From Rhizophagus irregularis (taxonomy: Eukaryota; Glomeromycota; Glomeromycetes; Glomerales; Glomeraceae), in contig NC_089435.1 of the NCBI RefSeq assembly GCF_026210795.1, positions 124,001 to 188,000 on the forward strand: a stretch of 64,000 bases of DNA. Direction: 5' to 3'. This document shows positions 21,473 to 32,955 of this stretch, piece by piece. The position numbers were made by a program, and so were the translations under genes. Each line of letters opens with the position of its first letter. Positions within the stretch are counted from its first letter, which is position 1. Below the pieces are notes generated by a model. The model searched no databases. It was not told the DNA's origin and was given only the letters and a program-made list of their open reading frames with translations.

Positions 21473-24400
21473 ATGGATAACAGTAATGATAATCAAATAC
21501 AATTATTAATCAAAATAAAAAAAAACGTGGTCATCCAAAAACTGATATTTGGGATTATTTTAAGGAAGGGCCAAGAAATAGAGGGCATTGTTCAGCAGAA
21601 TGTAATTTTTGTGGTTGGAAATAACAAGTAGGTCAGCCTATTGAAATGCAAGGACATATTGCTTTAAATTGTTTAAAGGTATCACCTGAAGTAAAGTCTT
21701 TATTCCTGGAAAAAGTAAAAAATAATGGACATCTCGGTTATAATAAAAAAATTAAAATTAGCCACAATCAGCCAAAAATAGATGAGATATTTGATTCAAT
21801 CAAAATTGATCAAGCTAAAATTGAAATGGCAAATCGTGCTATTGTAAAATTTTTTGCTTGCTGCGGTATCCCTTTTCATATAATTGAAAACCCTTTTTTT
21901 ATTGACCTTCTTCGTACATCTCTTACAGAAGATATGCTTAATGCAGAAATCTCACATGTTATTACTGAAATAAATCTTAAATTAAATAATGAAAAAAATC
22001 TTACATTGGATACGTAATAATAATTTATTATAATATATAATAAATTAAATTATTAATTGTAATTTCTTAATTTTTAAAGGAGTAGATAGTTGGACGAGTA
22101 CTAGTAGACAATCACTTTATGCATTTGTTATTATTACTGGTGAAAGAAAAGAATATATTCATTCAGTTCAAAATTTATCAAACTATTCACACACGGGAGA
22201 GTTTTTAGCAAATAAAATAATTGAGGTAATTGAAAATGTTGGAGTTACAAAATTTGCAGGAATAGTATCAGATAATGCGTCTACAATGGTCATGGTAAAA
22301 CAGTTAGTTAACGATCGATATGGATTTATAATGCCAATTCGGTGCATTGTACATCATATAAATCTATTAACCAATGATATCCCTATAAAAAGTATTATAC
22401 TTAAAATATACTTAAAATATATTATGAAATAGATTATAAGTATATTTTAAGTATATTACTAAAAATATATCTATAATATACTTAAATTTTAATTTAAATA
22501 TAATTTACAGAGGGCGATCAGAATTATCCGGCCACTTTTCAAGTTGAAATAATTTATATATATATAATATAGCAATAATAAAAATTTAAGTTAAACAAAT
22601 TCATTATGTCTTTGTTTACTAATTCAGATAAAATTTTAATAATAAATTCTATCTCCATTTGCAAAAATAACTCCCCAATTCACAGAGATATGCTATTGAT
22701 AGATTTTTTATAATATTCTGGAGTAATACCTTTCAATGCAACTTTAACATAGTACTTTTCAAGTGGTTTTATCAGAAAATTTAATAAGGTATGCAAGCAT
22801 AATGTTGAAAAAGTATTATGCCATTATATTACATATTAATTACAGGTATTATGCAAATGTAATACTATGTAAATTATAAATTTTTCAAGTTTGCGAAATT
22901 TGCGAATTTTAAAATTTAAAATTGTATGTTAAGGTTATTTTGAGATCTAGTGATTGAAATTTTGAAATTTTGGGTTCATCAGATTCGTCTCATTGAGAGA
23001 ATTTGAATGGTAATAATTTAATGTTTGTAGGATCGATATTCATCACATGATTACGCTCTAAAAGCATAAATGTCATCTACGATATTTTCTGATCCTGTGA
23101 TTGAAATTTTCCGATTTATAGCTCTTTTGATCCGTCTCATTGAGACGATTCGAATGGTGGTAAGCACAGGTCGATCAGATCGATATTGGCGAAATTATGA
23201 TGTTTTTAATATTTTTAAGTTTGTTTACACAAAATTGTAAAATTTATAAAATTCATACTATAGGGTGACTTCATACTTTCGAAAAATATGAAGCATTGGA
23301 ATTTGTTTATTGTGATTATAAATACAAAATTATATCTTATTTATATTACATTAACACATCATGATCAACAAAATTTTAGCAAAATAAACTGGCCGAATAA
23401 TTTTGATCGCCCTCTGTAAGTATATTTTAAGTATTTGGGCAAAAATTAAATATATTAGAAATATATTTTAAGATAATTTTAAATACATTTTAAGTATATT
23501 ATAAGTATTTCGCAATTTTTAAATTAACTATATTTTAAGTATATTTTAAATATATTTTAAAAAGTTTTTAATTATATTTTAAATATAAATACTTTTTATA
23601 GGATATTTGTAAATTAGAGTTTGCCCAATCAATATTAAAAAAATGTATGAAATTAGTTCATTTTTTTAAAGCATCTCATCGGGCAGGTGCAGAATTAACA
23701 GATGAAATAAAGGAAAATATAATTAAAGGTGGTAAATTAAAGGGGTATTGTCAAACGAGATGGATGACTGCATGTGATTGTGTATCTTCAGTTTTAAGAT
23801 GTGAAGAAGCTCTAAAAAATGTTGGTATTTATTGATTATTTTTAATTATTTATTTTTAATTAATTTTAATGAATTTATTTAATTTTAGATAGCAAATAAT
23901 AACCTGAATTACCTAAAGCAAAATATCAAAGAAATTATTACGAGGCATTTTTTTATGGATATTGAAGAATTACAATTAATTCTTAAGCCAATAAAAGAAG
24001 CCATCAAATATTTAGAAATGAAAAATGCAACGTTAGCAGATTGTTTCTTATAATTAATAAAATTGTTATATTCAATCAAAAGCTTATCAGAAACTCATAC
24101 TACTTTTTGACAACAATGCATTAAAGCATTTAATAAAAGGTGGATGCAGTTCAATTTTAGGTTATATATGTTAGCCTATTTACTTCATCCACTATACCGT
24201 GGTACGTATTTGATAAAATAAAATGATGATTTTTTACTTATTTAACAATTAATTAATTATTAATTAATTAAAATATCATAGGTAAAGGATTCTGAAATCA
24301 AGTATGCCGTAAAGTAGTTTATTGGGCAATTGAAAATATATAGATAAAAATGGGAGGTATAAAAAATTCCAGTTCCAAATTAATTGGGCAAATTGCTGCT

Positions 24401-25147
24401 TTTCGTGATAATCTTCCTCCTTATAATGATGAATTTGTTCCTAAATATTATACAGTTGAACATTAGTGGAGTTATGTAGAACAAGATGAAGGAGAAGAAA
24501 ATTTTATCCAACAACTTGCATTAAAAATATTTTCAATAACTCCACACAATGCAAGATGTGAGAGAATATTTTCTGTGATGGGTTGGTATATGAATAAAAG
24601 GAGAACTCGGTAAATATTTATTTTATTGTTGCTAGTTATTAATTTTTTTTTGAATTTTAAATTTTAAGTAATTCCTTTCAATTAGATTAAGTGTGAATCA
24701 TTTACAAAATCTTACGAAACTTCACACATATTATGTTTCAAATGCGAAAACTGAATTAAAGTATACGGCTAGAGATATGAATGTCAAAAATGATGAAGAG
24801 TTTATCAATTGGTAAGAAATGGTATATATCAAAATATTAATGATGAAATACGAGAGGAAGAATTAGATAATGAAGACGAAGATTATGGTGATACAGAAGA
24901 AGAACTTGTTAACATAGAAGAGTATGAAAAATTTGGGCATAAAAGTAACGATAGTGTTTTACAAAGTGAAAACTATTTTAATTTTGTATCAAAGGAGCTA
25001 GTGGAATTATTAAAACTTCAGGAGCCACGAGTAGTTATTAAACCCGTAAATGTTGATCATATTGTTGACCACGGTAATGAAAATTTCGATATAGAGAAAT
25101 TATTAGACCAACAATTTAGTGTCATATTCATTTGTTGTATATTTTGA
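21473..25147 (+). pseudogene. Second hAT transposase, multi-exon, decayed
   Basis: Exon blocks about 21473-22012 (BED-like finger with CNFCGW), 22080-22395 (DSWTSTSRQSLYAFV and SDNASTM, catalytic region), 23602-23824 (CQTRWMTACDCV), 23889-24201, 24282-24609 (dimerisation block ITPHNARCERIFSVMGW), 24686-25147 (LSVNHLQNLTKL, acidic tail). Later introns have GT-AG ends and fit phase. Lesions: frameshift in an A-run near 21520, TAA 21622, stops near 24050 and 24106, TGA and TAG within exon 5; most fit C to T transitions. A mariner-type element sits in the intron before 23602. The start of the element may be the AGGTGCGTTCCAG near 21095. Confidence 0.8.
22508..23416. mobile_element. Mariner-type element with TA target duplication
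   Basis: 909 bp bounded by TIRs of about 27 bp beginning CAGAGGGCGATCA. The left end reads CAGAGGGCGATCAGAATTAT and the right end is its imperfect reverse complement. TA dinucleotides flank it at 22506-22507 and 23417-23418. Minus-strand fragments look like eroded coding sequence but no transposase motif could be fixed. It is embedded in a long intron of the hAT relic, whose AAGTATATTTTAAGTATATT repeats continue on both sides. Confidence 0.85.
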
Positions 25148-25379
25148 TTTGTTTTATTTCTTTCAAAATTTTGAATAAAAGCTTCTAACAATTTTGCGTT
25201 TTAACATAAAGAATTTCTTCTTAATTTATTTTAAAGACAATAATTTAATACATTATTTCATTTAATTTATTTTTAACAATTTTGTATATGTTTAACAGTT
25301 TTATTTAATGCTTAACGATATAGATTAATAATATTTAATGATCTAATTTAACAATCTACTTTAATAATGCTTAAGATTT

Positions 25380-25559
25380 TCAGAAACTGAAATCTACAAA
25401 AAATAAAAAGAAAGAAACGTACGTTTCTTCAAAGTAAATTTCAAAAAAATCTGCCCCCATACACGTACTTGTGTTCTAAGAAACTGAATCTACAAAAAAT
25501 AAGAAACGTTAGTACGTTTCTTCAAAGTAAATTTCAAAAGAACCCGCCCCTATACACGT
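25380..25559. repeat. 90-100-bp minisatellite, left part
   Basis: Two units of a repeat with AGAAACTGAAATCTACAAAA, an inverted GAAACGT...ACGTTTC hairpin, TCAAAGTAAATTTC and C-rich CCCCTATACACGT. The array is split by the solo LTR and resumes at 26656. Confidence 0.8.
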
Positions 25560-26655
25560 TGAGATCCCCCAATTCCCTCTGTCATCAATTTACAGAGTTG
25601 CCACATCGAATGGGCATTCCCATGGTCGAACGAACGAATAATCGAACGAACGAACAATTAAACGAACAAGCAAATAATCAACGACATGATTAACAAACAA
25701 CATAATCAACAAACAACATTTAACAACAATGTACAACAACATTCTTGGTTCATAACATAAATAGCGTTAGTAATATAAAACGTCAAACGATATAAAATAA
25801 AATTTAACTTCTCTAAATTTTCCCCAAATTATATCCACTTTTACCTTTAATTTCAAACTTCGATAGCTCTCGCTACGAATTATTACTTTTCGTAAGCGTA
25901 TATTTAATTCATCTTAAATTTCCATTTTATTCAATTAAAATTAATTAAGCGAACATTAATTAAAGTTTAGGGCGAACCTATTACCTTTAATTAATATTAT
26001 ACTTCATTAACAAATAATTAAATTTAACTTATATTTTTATTGAGTTCTGTGGATGAGAACTATGGAATTACCTTGAATTCCGCTCTCTATTTATACAAAT
26101 TTTATGCTACTTTCTATTCTATCTATATACTATCTTTTATATTCTTTTTACATATTATCTTTGAATTATCTTTCTAATATGCTATCTATATTTTAAATAC
26201 GCTATCTTTTAATATGCTATCTTTTTATATATGTTCTTTTTAATATGTTACCTTTTATATTCCATCTTTATACTATCTTTTTATATTATCTTTTATATTA
26301 TTTTATGTTCTTTAATCTTTCTGACATTATTTTATATGTTCTTTTAATTCGCTTTATGTGTTTTGCTTATAATCTATCTTTTGTGGCTTATAATTATTCT
26401 TTCTAATTGTTCTTATTGCTAAAGATTGCTAAACCGCAATTGATCGACTCTAATTATTCTATTGGTTCTTTGTCAATCATTTGATAAATATTACATCATG
26501 TAGATCATTACTCTTCCTAAATGTTTATCCTTTTCGGCTAATTATTTATCCATCTACGCCAATTCATAATCAATTTGTTCGTTCTTAATATTTGGCAATT
26601 ACATTTGGTGGTTGAATTTTATCATCTTTTCGTGCTTGATATTCGGCCGTTTACA
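25560..26655. repeat. Solo LTR, copy 2
   Basis: 1096 bp, the same unit as 3273-4343 (TGAGATCCCC...GGCCGTTTACA), same orientation. Flanked by ACGT at 25556-25559 and 26656-26659. The sequence on both sides is one minisatellite unit when the LTR is removed, so the insertion site and 4-bp duplication can be read with confidence. Confidence 0.85.
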
Positions 26656-26857
26656 ACGTACCCGCATTTCTTCAAAATAAATTTTAAAAGAACCCACCCC
26701 TATACACGTACCCGTGTTCTTAGAAACTGACATCTACAAAAAAAATAAAAAGAAAGAAACGTTAGATGTTTCTTCAAAGTAAATTTCGAAAGAACCTGCC
26801 CCTATATATGTACCTGTATTATAAGAAACCGAAATCTACAAAAATAAAAAAGAAAGA
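26656..26857. repeat. 90-100-bp minisatellite, right part
   Basis: About two more units of the array at 25380-25559, continuing directly after the solo LTR. The last unit joins the truncated gag fragment at about 26858 without a target-site signature. Confidence 0.75.
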
Positions 26858-29032
26858 ATTTTTCTTCTTTTAACATCTTCTCTAGTGAATCTATTAATTA
26901 ATTTGCTTTTTAAATTTCTATCATCATTATGGTCACACCAATTTACTAAATTAGCTGCTACTCTTTCTTTTTCTTCATTATACCATTGTAATGCGATTCC
27001 TAAATATGTTATTGCTACATTTGCTTTATTTTGTCTACATATACCTCCTCCAATATTTCCTTCTGTTCTTCCACTTACCATAAATGCTACTTCAAATTGT
27101 CTAATCCAATCGTTAACATCTTTATCTTCTTTTCCACTAAAAGTTGGCATACCTACTATTCCTCCCATTGCTGCAGTTTGAATTTTATCTGTTAGAGTTT
27201 GTCCTACTTCTAATGCATTATCTAATGCATTAGGTGCGAGTCCTATAGCATTTTCTACTATTCTTCTCATTTGTGCTTCTGTTGCCATGTTTAATAATAT
27301 ATTTTCTTGAAATAAATCTTGTAAATTATAATCAGATATTTTACTTTCGTTATATGAATCTTCAATATTCAATGAATTATTCGACTCTGAATTTTGACTT
27401 AAACCAAAACCTTCTGTATTTATAACATTTTCATTTTCGCTCTCAAATTCATTCTCATTAAAACTTTTAATATTTTCTTCTCAAATCTCATGTTCTTCTG
27501 GATCTAATATTTCTCCAATCTTTTCTGAATCATCTGTATCATCATTTTCTTTTTCAACTTCTTCTTCACTTTCTTCAATTTCAAATTTCTTTAAATATTC
27601 GTCTAATATTCTCCTTATTTCTTTTTCTGATTCATTTTTATATTCTTGAAATTTTCTTATAAAGTCTGCACTTAATATATCAACATCTCTATATCCCATA
27701 CTTATTAATCTTAATAATTCTCCATCAAAAACTTCAATTTCTAAAATTTTGATTAGATTTTTTAACTGTTCTAATCTTTTCTCTATTTCTGTTTCATCAT
27801 CTAATTCATTCTCATCTTTTACATTTTCTAATTCTTTTTCATAACAACTTTTACATATTCTTTCTATAAATTCTTTATTATATTCTACCGCTTTTATTGC
27901 TTCTTTCTTTAATATTATTTTGTTACACATTGGACATTCTATTGTATACATATAATGCCATATTCTTAACTCTTCTTCTATTTCTTTGTCATCTAATTCT
28001 TCAATAGTTTTGTAAAATTTCATAAATTCTTTAGTTTTTATTATTTCATATTCTACTTTAAAATTTATTATTTGTCTTATTTCTTCAATATCAATTTTAC
28101 AACCATTTTTTAACCAATAATTTCTGTATATTCTTTCTATATGTTCGTCTCCTTCATTTGAATTTGATTCTTCCACATTATCTGAACTTTCTAGTTCTCC
28201 TATGTCACTTTGTTCTTCAACAAAACCTTTTGTTTCTACAATTTTCTCTATTATCTTATCTGTTAAATCATCGTTCATCCATGGTTTTGAATATTTATTT
28301 CTATCCCACCATTGATATGTTATACTTTTCTGAAACTTCTTGATTTTCTCTCTATTTTCTTCTTTTGCAATATTTTCTTCTAAATGTAATATTTCTTTAA
28401 AATTTCTCATAGTACCATATCCTTTATTCTTAATAGTTACTGATTCTATTTCTTCTAACCATTCTTCAAATTTTGCAAATCTTATATCTAATTCATTATC
28501 TTCTATGATATATCTATATGTTAACAATTCTTTATTCCCTAATAAGTTCTCCTCTGTTTAATCATCTAATATGAACTCATCATCTTCACTAAGTATATAA
28601 TGTTCACTTATCACTTTTACTACCGATATAATTCCTATTTTTCTATAATCTGATTTATTTCTATACCTAATTGACCTTACAACTATATCACTACTATATC
28701 TAACAGTTTTTCTCCTTCTTTTCTCATTTTCTCAAATTCTTTATTTCTTTTCTTTTTACTAGATGGATAACTTTCTTCTCCATCCTTTCTTGTCAATATT
28801 ATATATTCCATTAATTTTGTATATGTGTTTCTATTATAACTCATTCCTTCTAATATTACCTTTTGAAAAATTTTCCAAAATCTTTTAAACTAATCTCCTA
28901 TTTCTATTTCATCAGTACTATAACATTTTAGACATGAAGGGTCCACTTGATATTCTTTTCTTAATTCATTATGTTTCTCTATTTCATGTCTATTCTTAAT
29001 CTCTTCTAATTTATCATATATATCAGATATTT
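26858..29032 (-). pseudogene. Inverted gag fragment of the same Gypsy family as 31072-40237
   Basis: Reads on the minus strand as a close copy of the Gag at 32956-35202, from its start to the codons after FTREDVKRRK, where it breaks against the minisatellite. The start codon is ATA instead of ATG. Stops arise where the other copy has Trp or Gln: TAG for TGG near 28891, TAA for CAA near 28558, TGA for TGG at 27483-27481. These are all G to A or C to T changes. Open parts: 28527-27481 and 27372-26836. Zinc module and Gag core are both recognisable. Its leader continues to 31071, interrupted by two foldback elements. Confidence 0.85.
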
Positions 29033-29035
29033 TTA

Positions 29036-29398
29036 CACAGGTCGAAATTAGTTAAATAGGGTATCAATAGGTTATCAATAGGTTATCAATCGGCTATCAA
29101 TAGGCTACCCTATTGGTAGCCTATTGAACTTGCGCCATAATCCGTCACCAATCGGGCAGGCTGATTGATAACCTATTGATAACCTATTAATACCTTATTG
29201 ATAACCAATTTGATAAAAATACCAATAGGATACTAATAGGTTATCAATAAGTTATTAATTGGCTAACAATCAGCCTGCCCGATTGGTGACGAATTATGGC
29301 GCAAGTTCAATAGGCTACCAATAGGGTAGCCTATTGATAGCCGATTGATAACCTATTGATAACCTATTGATACCCTATTTAACTAATTTCGACTTGTG
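29036..29398. mobile_element. 363-bp foldback MITE with CACTA-like ends
   Basis: Near-perfect palindrome: left end CACAGGTCGAAATTAG, right end the reverse complement of CACAAGTCGAAATTAG. Flanked by TTA at 29033-29035 and 29399-29401, a 3-bp target duplication. The arms are full of ATAGGTTATCAAT repeats and contain CACCAATCGGGCAGG. The end matches the CACTA terminus at 13984 (CACTAGTCGAA) in 10 of 11 bases, and both have 3-bp-type CAC ends and ACCAATCGGG inside. It sits three bases upstream of the lost start codon of the gag fragment. Confidence 0.85.
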
Positions 29399-29466
29399 TT
29401 ATTTATTTAAACATTTCATAATTTCACTTTTATTTATATTTTATAAAATTTTATCATTAACTTAAC

Positions 29467-30786
29467 AGGACCCTGGAAAATACTTATATAGGTAAGGTCC
29501 CAAAAATATTTTTTATTAGTAGCTCTAAGCATAGGTTTTTACTATGATCGCTAAGCATTGTTGATATCTAACCTTAAAAATTATATAAAAATAAGCAAAT
29601 CAATCTTCTAACCTAATTAAATTTTTATTATAACACATATAATTTATAAAATATATTTATTAATTAATATATTTTATTAAATCCAATTTTAAATATGTTG
29701 TGAAGCTAAACTAAACATAATATACAAGTAGATTAACAATATTCAATTAATAAAGTTAATAAACAGTAAAAGAAAAATTCGAAATTAATACTATTACAAA
29801 AAATGTAAATTTCTCCATAAGTATTATACTTACACCCATAAAAATTAATATGTAGGTAGTTTCAACCTTGCTGAACAATTTTTAATTAATTTAGAAAGTC
29901 GATTTCATTTGACCAAAGAGGTGTAATTACGCTCTGAAGTTGTAAACGGAGAAATGAAAAATTCGGAAGTTAGTACCGTTATGAAAAATGCACTTTTCTC
30001 CATAAGTATTATACCCACACTCATGAAAATTAATATATAAGTAGTTTCGACCTTGCTGAACAACTTTCAATTAATTTAGAAAGTCGATTTCATTTGACTG
30101 AAGTAATGTAATTACGCTCTGAAGTTGTAAACGAAAAAGTGAAAAATTTAAAAGTTATTACTGTTAAAAAAATATGCTTTTCTATATAAATATCATACTT
30201 AGCCTTATGAAAATTAAAATACAAGTAGATTTAACTTGCTGAACAAACTTACTTAAGCATAAAAGATAATTTGATATAACCAAAGTGGTAAGTATTGAAA
30301 TTATATTTAAAGTAAAACATATTTATAGTAATTTTACTATTTAACAAAATAAACATGTATAATATAGTAATTTTATATTAAAAATAATACACTGGGTTTA
30401 ATAAAAATTAAAAAGATACTATTAACAGATAATTAATAAAACATTGAAAAAAAAAATGAAATTTCATCAAAAAAAAATTTTTGTTTATGTATTTATATAA
30501 AATTGTGAAATGTAGTACAAAATTAACACTCACCGTTAGTGAAAATAAAATAAAAATTAATTATAAATTCAATATATAATATTTTAAAAAGTTATATAAA
30601 TATGAAAAATAAGCAACTAAAAACTCTTAGTATTTTAAAATAATACCAAAAATATGCAATTTAATTATCTTACATAGTATAAAATTTTCTTAAAATTAAG
30701 CATTATAAAATTCTTACATCATAAAACTTTACTATGTTGGCTAAGCACCTTGGTACCTTACATATATAAGCATTTTCCGGGGTCCT
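29467..30786. mobile_element. 1.3-kb element with 40-bp TIRs, 8-bp target duplication (copy 1)
   Basis: Ends AGGACCCTGGAAAATACTTA and, inverted, AGGACCCCGGAAAATGCTTA; TIR similarity extends to about 40 bp (TAAGGTCCC / TAAGGTACC). Exact AACTTAAC at 29459-29466 and 30787-30794. The interior (about 29800-30290) has three tandem copies of a unit of about 187 bp containing AAGTCGATTTCATTTGAC and GTAATTACGCTCTGAAG. No ORF. It is inserted in the leader of the inverted Gypsy fragment. A second copy is at 42069-43539. Confidence 0.85.
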
Positions 30787-30794
30787 AACTTAAC

Positions 30795-31071
30795 ATCATT
30801 TAAATTACTATTTTATCTTTTACTTCTTTAAAATACAATTTAAATTCTAATATTTTCAAAGTTCCAGCTTTGATTTTATAATTTCTCTATACATTCTATA
30901 ATATAATCTATAATCGCGATTTTATTTATAAACTTTCTATATCTTGCGCAAATAAACTGTGATCAAGGCTAGGGATTATTTATAACTGGGGCCGCCCAGT
31001 GTCAGACTAATATGATCACCAACAAAGGCTTATTTATACTGGGTCCTCCCAGTGTGCTCTTATTTATACTG
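30795..31071 (-). mobile_element. Leader of the inverted Gypsy fragment
   Basis: Reverse complement of the leader at about 32650-32900 of the complete element (shared: CAAAGCTGGAACTTTG, AATAATCCCTAGCCTTGATC, AACTGGGAGGACC-type sequence). It ends directly at the 5' LTR of the complete element, so two Gypsy copies meet head to head. Confidence 0.75.
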
Positions 31072-31514
31072 TGTAATAACCGAAAATATGATAATATAGA
31101 ATAAGGATAAATAATTAGCCAATGGGTAAATAATTAGCCAATAAAATTATATTTATAGTTTAGTGTAATGAGATAGACACATGATAATAGATCTTCAAAT
31201 TTTATTAGAAATATTAGAAATATTAGAAATATTTTTCTTAAAAATGTATAAATACAAGTGGATTTCGATAGGAAATTCAGCAGTTCAATTTTTGGAAAAA
31301 TAAAATTTTTAGTTCACCCTTAATAAAAACTAACACATTCTTTTTGCCTTTTTCTTATGAGTAAAAAGTGCCACATTAATTATATTTTTAATTAATGGTT
31401 TATTAATGTTTTGTAACTAATTTTTATTTTAAACCAAGCATAAATACTATACGAACTCAACACGTCGGTGGCAACATACGATATTTTATTTAATATCCTA
31501 TGGGCGGCATGTCA
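31072..31514 (+). repeat. 5' LTR of the Gypsy element
   Basis: 443 bp, TGTAATAAC...GCATGTCA. Contains TATAAATA at 31247-31254, a plausible promoter. It matches the 3' LTR over its length with scattered substitutions and small indels (443 against 470 bp), so the insertion is not recent. Confidence 0.9.
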
Positions 31515-31520
31515 CATTTT

Positions 31521-31534
31521 TGGTGCATGCTCGC
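31521..31534 (+). promoter_or_regulatory. Putative primer binding site
   Basis: TGGTGCATGCTCGC begins six bases after the 5' LTR. TGG at this place is the usual complement of a tRNA CCA end; the matching tRNA was not identified. Confidence 0.5.
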
Positions 31535-32955
31535 AAGAAAGTAAAAGATTGTTGTCTTCATACAAGATCTAAATGAGAAATAAAAGAAAAGTATATAAGA
31601 AAATGAAAGAAAATTTGTGAAATATAAGAAAGGAAGGATGATATGAGAAATCATCAAAGAAGTAATAGATAAGGAAGACTTATCTGAAATATGAGAAAAG
31701 TGTTACTATATATGAAAAAGGATATAGTAAAAAAAAATATATAAGAAAATTAAAATATTATTGAATGATATATGAGAAATAAGAAAAAGTAATATTATGA
31801 AAAAGGAATATTACGGAATATATGAGAAATGAAAATATACGATATATTGAAAAAGTATATATCGAAAAGATGAATGAAATATTCAAGATAATAATAAAAA
31901 GATTTAAAAATTAAACGAAAATAAAAATTTATAATGAGAATGAATTTTGTGAATAATAAGAAGTTAATAAATGATTGAAAAATTTGAAAAGTATTATAAG
32001 AAAAGAAAAGTTATTAGTGACAAACCCGTAAATTACTATACTTCTATGAAGAAGGTAAAGGCAAGCCCGGTATAGGTTACTAAATGAAAGAGAAAATTAA
32101 ATGATATTATAAATATAAGAAATATCAAAATGTTGTTATTTGATATATGAAAAATAAAAGAATAATATGAAAGATTGTAAAAGATAATAATGAATTATAT
32201 GAAATAAAATGATGTAGTAAAAGAAATTGCGTAAACATGTTGCGTAAAATAAATAAAATGTTGTACAAATCACGTGAGTAATGTAAATCACGTGATGAAG
32301 TGCAGTAAATAAAAGAAATAAGAGAAAGTATAAGTCACGTGATAAGGCGTAGTAAAAGAAATATATAGCTGCCCCTTGGGCAGGGGCGACTGATTAATAA
32401 AAATATAAATGAATAAGAAAATAATAGAAGAAATAGTTGTGTCACCAGGGGCGTTTGTCAACAGAAATTTTAGTACGTTGATCGCTTAAAAATCCGTGGC
32501 TATCCAATTATAATAAGAAAATATTAATGAATTATAAAATGAAATACGAAAAATAAAAATAATATAAAATAGATCTGAAATAAATATTTTGGAAGTTAAT
32601 ATAAGAAAAAGATTAAAAGTTATTAAAAAGTTTAATTTTGTGTATAGAACTGGGAGGACCCAGTATAAATAAGCCTTTGTTGGTGATCATATTAGTCTGA
32701 CACTGGGTGGCCCAGTTATAAATAATCCCTAGCCTTGATCACAGTTTATTTGCGCAAGATATAGAAAGTTTATAAATAAAATCGCGATTATAAATTATAT
32801 TATAGAACGTATAGAGAAATTATAAAATCAAAGCTGGAACTTTGAAAATATTAGAATTTAAATTGTATTATAAAGAAGTAAAAGATAAAATAGTAATGAT
32901 AAATTTTATAAAATATAAATAAAAGTGAAATTATGAAATGTTTAAATAAATAAAA
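31535..32955 (+). other. Long untranslated leader of the Gypsy element
   Basis: No coding frame. Purine-rich ATATGAGAAAT/ATAAGAAA repeats fill 31560-32250; TCACGTGA-type motifs occur near 32270-32340. The part from about 32640 is present inverted at 30795-31071. Confidence 0.6.
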
